64,000 bases of DNA from Acidobacteriota bacterium. GTDB lineage: Bacteria; Acidobacteriota; Thermoanaerobaculia; Gp7-AA8. Both the position numbers and the translations under genes were made by a program. Positions 18,300-25,663 of this stretch are shown here, in pieces; within the stretch, counting starts at the first letter, position 1, and each line of letters starts with the position of its first letter. The stretch is taken from positions 147,054 through 211,053 of the forward strand of contig JAJXWV010000064.1 in NCBI GenBank assembly GCA_021781455.1. Reading direction: 5' to 3'. The notes under the pieces are model-generated. The model ran no database searches. It was not told the origin of the DNA and saw only the letters and a program-made list of their open reading frames with translations.

Positions 18300-19043
18300 C
18301 TACGGTTTCGGAGTGGGTGCCGGCGCCTTGCCTGCCGGCGCGGCCGGAGGAACGATCTTGTCGGTCGGCGCCACGGGAGAGGGTGCCGGCGGCGCGAGCG
18401 TGACGGCCGGCTGCCCGTATCCGGCCGGCATTCCCTGGAACAGCATCGACTCGCGCGTGTGCTCGTTCGGATACGCCTTGATGAGTGCGTACGCCACCAG
18501 TTTGCTGTCGAGGATCTGCGGATTCACTTTCACGTCGAGCAGGGCATGGTTGATCGAGAACGCCTTCGCGTAGTCGTCGATGGCGGCGTCGTAGTCGCCG
18601 CGTCGCTCCTCCATCAATCCCATCTGGAAGAGCGCCGCGGAGTGGCCGGGCTTGTAGTGCAGCACGCGGCCGAAGGCGATGCGCGCCCCCGTATAGTCAT
18701 TGCGCGCCGACCGCATCAGGGCCAGGTTGTACCAGGCCGGATAGAAGTGACGGTCTGCGTTGACCGACCGCTCGAACTCGAGCTCGGCGTCCTTCGGGAA
18801 ACCCTTCTCGGATAGGAGCTGCCCCAGCTGATTGTGCAGCGGCGCCGACTGCGGGTCGGCGGCGAGGGCAATGACGGTCGCCCGGATGCGGTCGTCGAGC
18901 GGATTTCCCGGTGTCAGGTACTTCGCGTAGAAGAGCGGTCTCTGGTAGGTGTTCCCGGTGTTCCGGTTCCGGTGCAGGCGCGTGGACATCCCGCAGCCGG
19001 TGACGACGAGTGCAGCGAAGACCATGACGAAAAGTCGTTTCAT
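18300..19043 (-). CDS. TPR-repeat lipoprotein
   Basis: 247 residues. Signal peptide with lipobox LVVTGC at residues 12-17. The middle holds at least three TPR-like repeats (about 70-170). A Pro/Ala-rich tail of about 45 residues ends the protein. TPR lipoproteins serve as scaffolds in the periplasm or outer membrane. It starts 3 bases after the stop of the gene upstream, with AGGA 9 bases before its ATG, so the two are one operon. Confidence 0.8.
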   Translation of the reverse strand: MKRLFVMVFAALVVTGCGMSTRLHRNRNTGNTYQRPLFYAKYLTPGNPLDDRIRATVIALAADPQSAPLHNQLGQLLSEKGFPKDAELEFERSVNADRHFYPAWYNLALMRSARNDYTGARIAFGRVLHYKPGHSAALFQMGLMEERRGDYDAAIDDYAKAFSINHALLDVKVNPQILDSKLVAYALIKAYPNEHTRESMLFQGMPAGYGQPAVTLAPPAPSPVAPTDKIVPPAAPAGKAPAPTPKP

Positions 19044-19046
19044 CGA

Positions 19047-19646
19047 TCAATCCTGAAGTGGTTTGGCTTTCAGCTTCACTTTCCCGTCGACGGTCTCGAC
19101 GCGGAAGGCGACTTTGGTGACGTTGTATTTCCCGCGGATCAGCTCCGCCTGTTTCTGAACCATCTGGCCCAACTGCTCGAAGGTCACCGTGGTCTTCTTC
19201 CCGTTGGCCTTCAGCTGTTCACTGGCGATCTGCTCGTAGAGTTTGCGAATCTCCTCACCGTCGCTGCCCAGCGCCACTCTTACATACGGATCGGGGGGCG
19301 CCGAGGTCACGGCAGCCACGGCCGGGGAGGGCGTGGGCGCATGTTCCGGCTCGTTCATCAGGGCCTGCCGGCGGCGGAAGTCCAGCGGGCCTTCCTCACG
19401 CTCACGGATCTTGCGCGCCCAGTACTCACGGTACTGGTTGTAGCGGGTCAGCAGCTGGTTGTAGCGGAAGCGGCGCGTGTTGTCGCGCATCTTCTGCTTG
19501 CCGAGCTCGTAGATCATGTTCTCGACGTTCCGCCGATGCTGCATGGGCGGAACCTTCTGGAGTCCGGTGAAGAACTGGTCATAGGTGTTCTTCAACTTGC
19601 GGATCTCTTCCTCGAGCCGATCGAGCTCGTCGTCCTGTTTCTTCAA
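19047..19646 (-). CDS. Coiled-coil protein, possibly of the MXAN_5187 C-terminal family
   Basis: 199 residues. The charged, helical N-terminal part holds KVPPMQHRRNVENMIYEL, reminiscent of the MXAN_5187 C-terminal domain known from myxobacteria. I recall this family only loosely, so the match is tentative. A Pro/Ala linker (about 105-120) joins a second helical domain. No membrane segment or signal peptide. TTG start. Its promoter appears to share a -10 region with selA on the other strand. Function unknown. Confidence 0.65.
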   Translation of the reverse strand: MKKQDDELDRLEEEIRKLKNTYDQFFTGLQKVPPMQHRRNVENMIYELGKQKMRDNTRRFRYNQLLTRYNQYREYWARKIREREEGPLDFRRRQALMNEPEHAPTPSPAVAAVTSAPPDPYVRVALGSDGEEIRKLYEQIASEQLKANGKKTTVTFEQLGQMVQKQAELIRGKYNVTKVAFRVETVDGKVKLKAKPLQD

Positions 19647-19676
19647 GGCCGTGTCTACAATACGCGCGTTGAGGCC
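19647..19676. promoter_or_regulatory. Shared divergent -10 region for selA and the coiled-coil protein
   Basis: TACAATA at 19656-19662 reads TACAAT on the plus strand and TATTGT on the minus strand. Both lie 10-15 bases from a start codon (TTG 19646 minus, ATG 19677 plus). The whole gap is only 30 bases. This is the kind of symmetric -10 known to fire in both directions. Confidence 0.5.
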
Positions 19677-21041
19677 ATGCGTAAAACGCCGGCGGCAGCC
19701 ACAGATTCCGACCGCTCACGGCTCCGCGCCATCCCTTCGGTGGAGCGGCTCCTGTCGAGTCAGACGTTCATTTCGCTGGCCGGAGAATTCGGCCGTGAGC
19801 GCGTGAAGGACGCGCTGGTCCGCCATCTGGAGGCCGTGCGATCGGGCTCGAGCGGCTACGACGACACCCGCGCCGCGATGGAAGTCGGAGCGGCGTTGCG
19901 GGACGAGACCTCCTCCACGCTTCGCCGCGTGATCAACGGCAGCGGCGTCATCATCCACACGAACCTCGGCCGGTCGCCCATCGACCCGCAGATCTGGCGC
20001 GCCGCTTCCGCCATCGTCGATGGTTACTCGAATCTCGAGTTCGACGTGGACCGGGGCCAGCGCGGCGCCCGCGACGAGCACCTCGGCTCGCTCTGCCGGT
20101 CGCTGTTCGGATGCGAAGCGGCCGTGCTCGCCAACAACAATGCCGCCGGTACGCTGCTGCTTCTGGCTGCGGTCGCTGCCGGGCGGGAGGTCATCGTTTC
20201 GCGTGGCGAGCTCGTGGAGATTGGTGGAGCGTTTCGCGTGCCGGACGTGATCCAGCAGGGCGGGGCCAGGCTGCGCGAAGTCGGCACGACGAACCGCACT
20301 CGCGCCCGCGACTACGCCGAAGCGGTGACGAAGAAAAGCGCGGCGATCCTGCGCGTGCACCGCTCGAATTTCGACATCGTCGGCTTCACTGAGACGCCCA
20401 CGGTGGAAGACCTCGTCGCCGTGGCCCGCAAGAAGAAGCTTCCCATGCTGTACGACGAAGGCAGCGGCAGGGTGGTCGATCTGGCGAAGTATGGCTTTGC
20501 CGCGGGCGAGACTATCCGCGAGCTGATCGCAAAAGGTGTCGACGCTGTGACCTGCTCGACCGACAAGCTGATCGGGGCCACGCAGGGCGGCCTGATCCTC
20601 GGGCGCGCTGAGATCATCGGCAAAGTGCGGAAGCACCCGCTGATGCGTGCGCTGCGGGCGGGGAAGGAGTCGTACGCCGTCATCGCAGAAACCCTGCGGG
20701 CCTTCGCCGTGGGGCAGCACGAGGAGCGGATCGCGATCTATCGCATGCTGGCCACGCCGCTCGATGCGCTTCGCTCGCGCGCGGCGGATCTCGTCCGCGA
20801 AACGGGTGCTCGAGTGGTCGACAGCGATTGCGCGTTGGGAGGCGGCACGACTCCGACCGAAACGATCGTGTCGGTCGCCGTCGAGGTGCCGGGGCAGGCC
20901 AGTGAGCTGCAGTCGCGGTTTCTCGCACATGACCCGCCCATAGTCGGTCGCATCGTGGACGACCGCTTCACGATCGAAATGCGCACGTTGCTCGAGGCCG
21001 ACCTGCCCGACGTACGCCGGGCCCTGCTGCAGGTCCGTTAG
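19677..21041 (+). CDS. selA: L-seryl-tRNA(Sec) selenium transferase
   Basis: 454 residues. The PLP-binding Lys is K297 in CSTDKLIG, two residues off the E. coli position. Family motifs NGSGVIIHTNLGRSP (87-101) and HRSNFDIVGFTE are present. It converts seryl-tRNA(Sec) to selenocysteyl-tRNA(Sec) using selenophosphate, so the cell should also hold selB, selC and selD. None is in this window. ATG 19677 was chosen because it gives the normal N-terminus; a longer frame upstream only shadows the opposite-strand genes. Confidence 0.95.
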   Translation: MRKTPAAATDSDRSRLRAIPSVERLLSSQTFISLAGEFGRERVKDALVRHLEAVRSGSSGYDDTRAAMEVGAALRDETSSTLRRVINGSGVIIHTNLGRSPIDPQIWRAASAIVDGYSNLEFDVDRGQRGARDEHLGSLCRSLFGCEAAVLANNNAAGTLLLLAAVAAGREVIVSRGELVEIGGAFRVPDVIQQGGARLREVGTTNRTRARDYAEAVTKKSAAILRVHRSNFDIVGFTETPTVEDLVAVARKKKLPMLYDEGSGRVVDLAKYGFAAGETIRELIAKGVDAVTCSTDKLIGATQGGLILGRAEIIGKVRKHPLMRALRAGKESYAVIAETLRAFAVGQHEERIAIYRMLATPLDALRSRAADLVRETGARVVDSDCALGGGTTPTETIVSVAVEVPGQASELQSRFLAHDPPIVGRIVDDRFTIEMRTLLEADLPDVRRALLQVR

Positions 21042-21069
21042 TCCCAAAGAGATAGAGCCAGAAGGCGCG

Positions 21070-21250
21070 CGATCTTCCTCTCCCACCGGGAGAGGCGATG
21101 ATCCCTGACGCTCGTTTCGCGCGAACCGGTGAGGGACGTGTTGGAGCTCGCGGGATCTCGAACGTCAGCGCGAATGGCAAGCCCCTCACCCACATCGTGC
21201 GATTCGATCGATCTCGCGAGCTCGCCCTCTCCCGCGGGGAGAGGGAAATC
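21070..21250. repeat. Hairpins of the CCCTCTCCC type between selA and plsC
   Basis: CCTCTCCC-ACC-GGGAGAGG at 21078-21096 and CCCTCTCCC-GC-GGGGAGAGGG at 21229-21248 bracket a segment with further internal complementarity (GAACGTCAGCGCGAA against TTTCGCGCGAA). Similar elements occur at 25.4 kb. They sit between converging genes and may slow transcription, but there is no T-tract. Confidence 0.6.
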
Positions 21251-21257
21251 CTGCGGG

Positions 21258-22019
21258 TTACTTCGTGCCGTTCTCGCTCGCTTTCCTGCGGTGGGGGGCG
21301 ATTTCCTCACTGGTTCCGTAGACGCCGATCATCGCCTCGATCTGCGAGCGCGCCTCCTCGGCCAGGCGGTCCTTGTCGCGCAAGGTCGTGCCCGTGCAGT
21401 CGAGTGGCTGGCCGATCTTCACCGTGACCACTCCCGGCGTGATGCTCCGCGACCCGACGCGGAAGACGTTGTAGGTGCCGTCCACGGCGATGGGGAGCAG
21501 CGTCGTCTCCGATTTGATGGCCAGCAGGAAGGCGCCGCGCTGAAAGGGACGCATGCGGATCTCACGGGTGCGCCCCTCCTCCGGAAAAATGACGATGGTG
21601 TTGCCGCGGCGGATGCGCTGTGCAGCGAGGTCGAACGACTTCACGGCCGTGCGGCGGTTCTTCCGGTCGATGGGAATGAAGCCCGCCCGCCCGATCGCCC
21701 AGCCGAAGACCGGAATCTTGAACAGGCTGGCCTTGGCCATGAAGCGGATGGGCTGGGGGATTGCCGAGAAGATGCAGGGGATGTCGAAGTAGCTGTAATG
21801 GTTCGACACGAGGATGTACCGCTTCGAGCGGTCGACCCGGTCGAGGTTCTCGGTGCGCAGATCGATGCCGGCCGCGGCGACGAGAAGGCGTCCCCACAAC
21901 CGCTCGATCCAGTCGATGAGCGGCGATGAAGACGAGAACATCGCCACGACGATGACGGTCGATGCAAGCGGCAGGGTCACGAAGAGCGCCACCAGCGCTA
22001 CCCACACGGTTCGCAGCAT
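21258..22019 (-). CDS. plsC: 1-acyl-sn-glycerol-3-phosphate acyltransferase (PlsC family)
   Basis: 253 residues. An N-terminal hydrophobic segment is followed by the HX4D motif at H74-D79 (NHYSYFD) and the FPEEGRTR glycerolphosphate-binding motif around 145-152. It acylates lysophosphatidic acid to phosphatidic acid at the inner membrane. A TATGAT box 8 bases before the ATG (minus strand, 22028-22033) directly abuts a CTGAGTC hairpin. Confidence 0.9.
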   Translation of the reverse strand: MLRTVWVALVALFVTLPLASTVIVVAMFSSSSPLIDWIERLWGRLLVAAAGIDLRTENLDRVDRSKRYILVSNHYSYFDIPCIFSAIPQPIRFMAKASLFKIPVFGWAIGRAGFIPIDRKNRRTAVKSFDLAAQRIRRGNTIVIFPEEGRTREIRMRPFQRGAFLLAIKSETTLLPIAVDGTYNVFRVGSRSITPGVVTVKIGQPLDCTGTTLRDKDRLAEEARSQIEAMIGVYGTSEEIAPHRRKASENGTK

Positions 22020-22032
22020 GGTGGCGAATCAT

Positions 22033-22183
22033 AAGTCCTGAGTGCTGAGTCCTGAGTGCTGAGGGAAGTGCTGAGTACTGAGTCCTGAGTGTTGAGTGCA
22101 GCCCGCGTTACCTCAGTCGGCACTCCGCACTCAGTAATAACGACCTCGACCTCAGAACTCAGCACTCAGCACTCAGGACTAAG
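22033..22183. repeat. CTGAGTN heptad hairpin, locus 3 (long, mixed units)
   Basis: This is the largest copy of the family. The left part, 22033-22098, has CTGAGTG, CTGAGTC, CTGAGTA and CTGAGTGT variants. The right part, 22110-22182, has CTCAGTCGG, CACTCAG, CTCAGAA, CTCAGCA and CTCAGGA variants. It looks like two overlapping hairpins or a decayed expansion. It lies between the divergent plsC and korA genes. Confidence 0.85.
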
Positions 22184-22201
22184 GGGCTGCTCACGTCGCG
22201 T

Positions 22202-22241
22202 TACAATCTCACGCCTACCGATCAAAAAAGGAGAGACGCCG
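22202..22241 (+). promoter_or_regulatory. -10 box and ribosome-binding site of korA
   Basis: TACAAT at 22202-22207, then AAAAAAGGAGAG at 22225-22236 before the GTG at 22241. Unlike many genes here, korA has a proper leader with a strong Shine-Dalgarno sequence. Confidence 0.6.
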
Positions 22242-24187
22242 TGCCCGAATCCCAAACCGCGTCGGCTGTGCTGGAGACCGCTTCTGCCGGCGGCGACCCG
22301 ATCGTGAACGACTGCACGATCCACGTCGCCACTGTCAACGGCTCCGGTTCACAGTCGTCGAACAACGTCCTGATGCGCTCGATCTTCCAGATGGGGGTGC
22401 CGGTGAGCGGGAAGAACATGTTCCCGTCGAACATCGCCGGCCTGCCCACCTGGTTCACGATCCGGGCGAACAAAGATGGTTGGATCGCCCGCAAGAAGGA
22501 AGTCGACATCATGGTCTGCATGAACGCGCAGACCGCGCGCGAAGACGTGGCGGGCCTTCCGCCTGGAGCGCTCTGCATCTACGACGCGCCGCTGAACCTG
22601 AAGTCCTCCCGGCCCGACATTGCCTTCTTCGAAGTGCCGTTCGCGAAGCTGGCCGGCGAGCTGGCCGACGACTCGCGCCTGCGCAAGCTGCTGGCGAACA
22701 TGGTCTACGTCGGCGTGGTGGCGCAGCTTTTGGGCATCGAGCGCGAGGAGCTCGTCAACGCCATCACCAAGCAATTCAAGGGAAAGAAGAAAGCCATCGA
22801 CCCGAACGTGGCGGCGATCGACAAGGGCATGGACTTCGCCCGGGCCAGTCTCCCGAAGCAGGAGAAACACCGCATCGAGCGGATGAACGCCACCGCGGGC
22901 AAGATCATCATCGATGGCAACGCCGCCGCCGCGATCGGTGCGATGTTCGGCGGCGTGACCGCAGTGACCTGGTATCCGATCACTCCTTCCTCGTCGCTGT
23001 GCGAATCGCTGATCGACTACCTGCGCCAGTATCGCGTGGAGAAGGATGGCAAGGCCACCTTCGCCGTCGTGCAGGCGGAGGACGAGCTGGCCGCTGTGGG
23101 AATGGTGTTAGGCGCGGGGTGGGCCGGAGCACGTTCCATGACCTCGACCGCCGGCCCGGGCATCTCCCTGATGGCCGAGTTCGTCGGCCTCGGCTACTTC
23201 GCCGAGATCCCGGGCGTGATCTGGGACATCCAGCGCGTCGGTCCATCCACCGGTCTGCCCACGCGCACGGCGCAGGGCGACGTCAATCAGGTGGCGTATC
23301 TGTCTCACGGCGACACGCAGCACATCGTCCTCATCCCGTCGTCCGTCAGCGAGTGCTTCGACTTCGCCATCGAGGCCCTCGACCTGGCGGAGGAGTTCCA
23401 GACGCCGGTGTTCGTCCTGTCGGATCTCGATCTCGGGATGAACAACTGGATGTCGGACCCGTTCAAGTATCCGGAGAAGCCGATCAGGCGCGGCAAGGTC
23501 CTGACGAAGGAAAAGCTCGATGAGCTGAAGGGGCAGTGGGGCCGCTATGCCGACGTCGACGGCGACGGCATCCCCTGGCGCACCCTTCCCGGCACCGATC
23601 ACCCGATGGCCTCTTACTTCACGCGCGGATCCGGCCATGACGACTTCGCCCGCTATTCGGAGAAGCCGGAGGTCTACAAGGCCACCGTCGACCGGCTGGC
23701 CAGGAAGATCGAGACGGCGAAGCTCTTCGTCCCGCCTCCCGCCGTCGACATCAGCGAAGGCGCGCGCATCGGATTCATCGCCTACGGCACGACCGATTTC
23801 GCACTCGAGGAAGCGCGCTACCAGCTGCGCACCGAACACGGCATCGAGACCAGTTACCTGCGCCTGCGATCGCTCCCGTTCACCGGCGATGTCCGCAGTT
23901 TCGTCTCCATGCACGACCGCATCTACGTCGTCGAGCAGAACCGCGACGGCCAGATGGGCGATCTCCTGAAGCTCGAGCTCGGTGCCGATCAGGAAAAGAT
24001 CCGCAAGATCCTCCACTACACCGGCCTGCCGTGCGACGCGCGGAGCATCACCGAGGCGGTGGTGCAGATGGAGGCCACGATCGAATGTCCGGAGCCGCTG
24101 CTTCTGGTACGCGCCGAGCCGCCGGCTGCCAAGGCCAGCCCGATGGCCAGCGGTACGCAGCCCACGACGCGAGCCACGGAGGACTGA
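22241..24187 (+). CDS. korA: 2-oxoacid:ferredoxin oxidoreductase, gamma-alpha fused subunit
   Basis: 648 residues. An N-terminal gamma (CoA-related) domain, about 20-200, is fused to the alpha pyrimidine-binding domain, about 225-648, with the motif YPITPSSSL. This is the two-subunit KorA layout. With KorB it converts 2-oxoglutarate (or another 2-oxoacid) and CoA to acyl-CoA with reduction of ferredoxin, in an oxidative or reductive TCA branch. GTG start after a strong AAGGAG. korB starts 2 bases after its stop. Confidence 0.92.
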   Translation: MPESQTASAVLETASAGGDPIVNDCTIHVATVNGSGSQSSNNVLMRSIFQMGVPVSGKNMFPSNIAGLPTWFTIRANKDGWIARKKEVDIMVCMNAQTAREDVAGLPPGALCIYDAPLNLKSSRPDIAFFEVPFAKLAGELADDSRLRKLLANMVYVGVVAQLLGIEREELVNAITKQFKGKKKAIDPNVAAIDKGMDFARASLPKQEKHRIERMNATAGKIIIDGNAAAAIGAMFGGVTAVTWYPITPSSSLCESLIDYLRQYRVEKDGKATFAVVQAEDELAAVGMVLGAGWAGARSMTSTAGPGISLMAEFVGLGYFAEIPGVIWDIQRVGPSTGLPTRTAQGDVNQVAYLSHGDTQHIVLIPSSVSECFDFAIEALDLAEEFQTPVFVLSDLDLGMNNWMSDPFKYPEKPIRRGKVLTKEKLDELKGQWGRYADVDGDGIPWRTLPGTDHPMASYFTRGSGHDDFARYSEKPEVYKATVDRLARKIETAKLFVPPPAVDISEGARIGFIAYGTTDFALEEARYQLRTEHGIETSYLRLRSLPFTGDVRSFVSMHDRIYVVEQNRDGQMGDLLKLELGADQEKIRKILHYTGLPCDARSITEAVVQMEATIECPEPLLLVRAEPPAAKASPMASGTQPTTRATED

Positions 24188-24188
24188 A

Positions 24189-25244
24189 ATGGCCGAAAGC
24201 ACACTGAAGATCGGCACTGCCGAAGTTCCGAAGGAAAACCGCATCGGCCTCAAGGCCACCGACTATCACGGCGGAAAGTCCACGCTCTGCGCCGGCTGTG
24301 GTCACGATGCCATCAGCAACCAGATCGTCCGGGCGTTTTACGAGATGAGCGTCAAGCCGGAGCGGGTGGCCAAATTCTCCGGCATCGGCTGCTCGTCGAA
24401 GACCCCGGCCTATTTCCTCTCCCGTGCCCACGGCTTCAACGCCGTGCACGGGCGGATGCCGGCCATCGCCACCGGGGCCATGCTGGCGAACCATCACCTG
24501 CTCGGCATCGGCGTTTCCGGCGACGGCGACACCGCCTCGATCGGCCTCGGCCAGTTCATGCACATGATCCGCCGCAACATCCCGATGATCTACATCGTCG
24601 AGAACAACGGCGTGTACGGGCTGACCAAGGGCCAGTTCTCCGCCACGGCCGATGAGGGCTCGAAGCTGAAAACCGGCGTGATCAACGACCTTCCGCCGAT
24701 GGACCTCTGCGCGCTGGCCGTGCAGCTCGGCTGCGGCTTCGTGGCGCGCGGCTTCGCCGGCGATCCGAAGCAGATGGTGAACATTCTCAAGGCCGCCATC
24801 GCGCACAACGGGCTGGCGGTCATCGACGTGATCTCGCCGTGCGTCACCTTCAACAATCACGACGGCTCGACGAAGAGCTACACCTACGCCAAGGAGCACG
24901 ACGAGCTGCTCCACCAGATCGGCTTCGTGCCGTCGTACGAGCAGATCGAAGTCGACTACGAGCCGGGCGAGGTGAAGGAAGTGACGATGCACGACGGCTC
25001 GCGCATCGTGCTCAAGAAGATCGAGGAAGCCTACGATCCCACGGACGCCACCAACGCACTGGTGCGGCTGAAGCAGGCGGAGAGCGCGGGGCAGATGCTC
25101 ACCGGCCTCGTCCACCTGCAGCCGGAGAAGAAGAGCTTCATGGATCTTCTGCACGTCGTCGACGAGCCTCTGGCCACACTGACGTTGGAACGCACGCGCC
25201 CCCCGCGCGAAGCGCTCGACAAGATCATGCAGGAGCTGATGTAG
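24189..25244 (+). CDS. korB: 2-oxoacid:ferredoxin oxidoreductase, beta subunit
   Basis: 351 residues. CAGCGH at 34-39 and later cysteines should hold a 4Fe-4S cluster. The thiamine pyrophosphate site is GDGD at 111-114 with ENNGVYGLTKGQ downstream. No separate ferredoxin-like delta subunit follows, which fits the two-subunit Kor enzymes. ATG 24189 directly follows korA. A strong terminator closes the operon. Confidence 0.93.
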   Translation: MAESTLKIGTAEVPKENRIGLKATDYHGGKSTLCAGCGHDAISNQIVRAFYEMSVKPERVAKFSGIGCSSKTPAYFLSRAHGFNAVHGRMPAIATGAMLANHHLLGIGVSGDGDTASIGLGQFMHMIRRNIPMIYIVENNGVYGLTKGQFSATADEGSKLKTGVINDLPPMDLCALAVQLGCGFVARGFAGDPKQMVNILKAAIAHNGLAVIDVISPCVTFNNHDGSTKSYTYAKEHDELLHQIGFVPSYEQIEVDYEPGEVKEVTMHDGSRIVLKKIEEAYDPTDATNALVRLKQAESAGQMLTGLVHLQPEKKSFMDLLHVVDEPLATLTLERTRPPREALDKIMQELM

Positions 25245-25270
25245 GGCGCGCTCGTCTCACTCGAAAGATC

Positions 25271-25300
25271 GGCCGGCGGAAACGCCGGCCTTTTTCGTTT
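25271..25300 (+). terminator. Intrinsic terminator of korAB
   Basis: GGCCGGCG-GAAA-CGCCGGCC stem with a GNRA-type tetraloop followed by TTTTTCGTTT, 27 bases after the korB stop. Confidence 0.93.
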
Positions 25301-25308
25301 GGCTCCCT

Positions 25309-25629
25309 GTCATCCCCGAGCACTCGAATCGCGGAAGCGCGACACCGGATAGAAACGTTCGATCGTTCCCCCTCTCCCCGCCGCAGCGGGGAGAGGGCCG
25401 GGGTGAGGGGTCTCGTTCTGGTTCCAAAAGGAGACCCCTTGTACGCCTTCGGCACCTTCTCCCCCGGCGACGGGGAGAAGGGCAACGAACGCCAGAGCCC
25501 GCATAACACTGAAGGTTTCTTGGAGGCGTCAGCGAGGGATCCGCGTGGTCGGTGGCGCCTAACATGAGCAGTTTCGGCACGTTCAAGGCACTCTCCACTC
25601 CCAGGTCACTCGCCGACGCTCGGGATGAC
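25309..25629. repeat. Composite repeat block with TGTCATCCCGAGC ends
   Basis: The 419-base gap between korB and the YfhO-like gene holds, besides the terminator, outer arms TGTCATCCCCGAGC (25308-25321) and GCTCGGGATGACA (25617-25629). Between them are hairpins CCCTCTCCCC/GGGGAGAGGG (25369-25397), GGGGTCTC/GAGACCCC (25407-25438) and CCTTCTCCCC/GGGGAGAAGG (25455-25481). GTCAGCGAGGGATC near 25528 is also repeat-like. No gene is credible here. Confidence 0.65.
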
Positions 25630-25663
25630 AAGTGGCTCATCGACTCCGCTAACATGTCGCCGG

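Noticed and set aside
18834..19676. N-terminal extension of selA by about 280 codons
   Set aside because: The extension is antisense to two well-supported minus-strand genes; ATG 19677 gives the normal SelA N-terminus.
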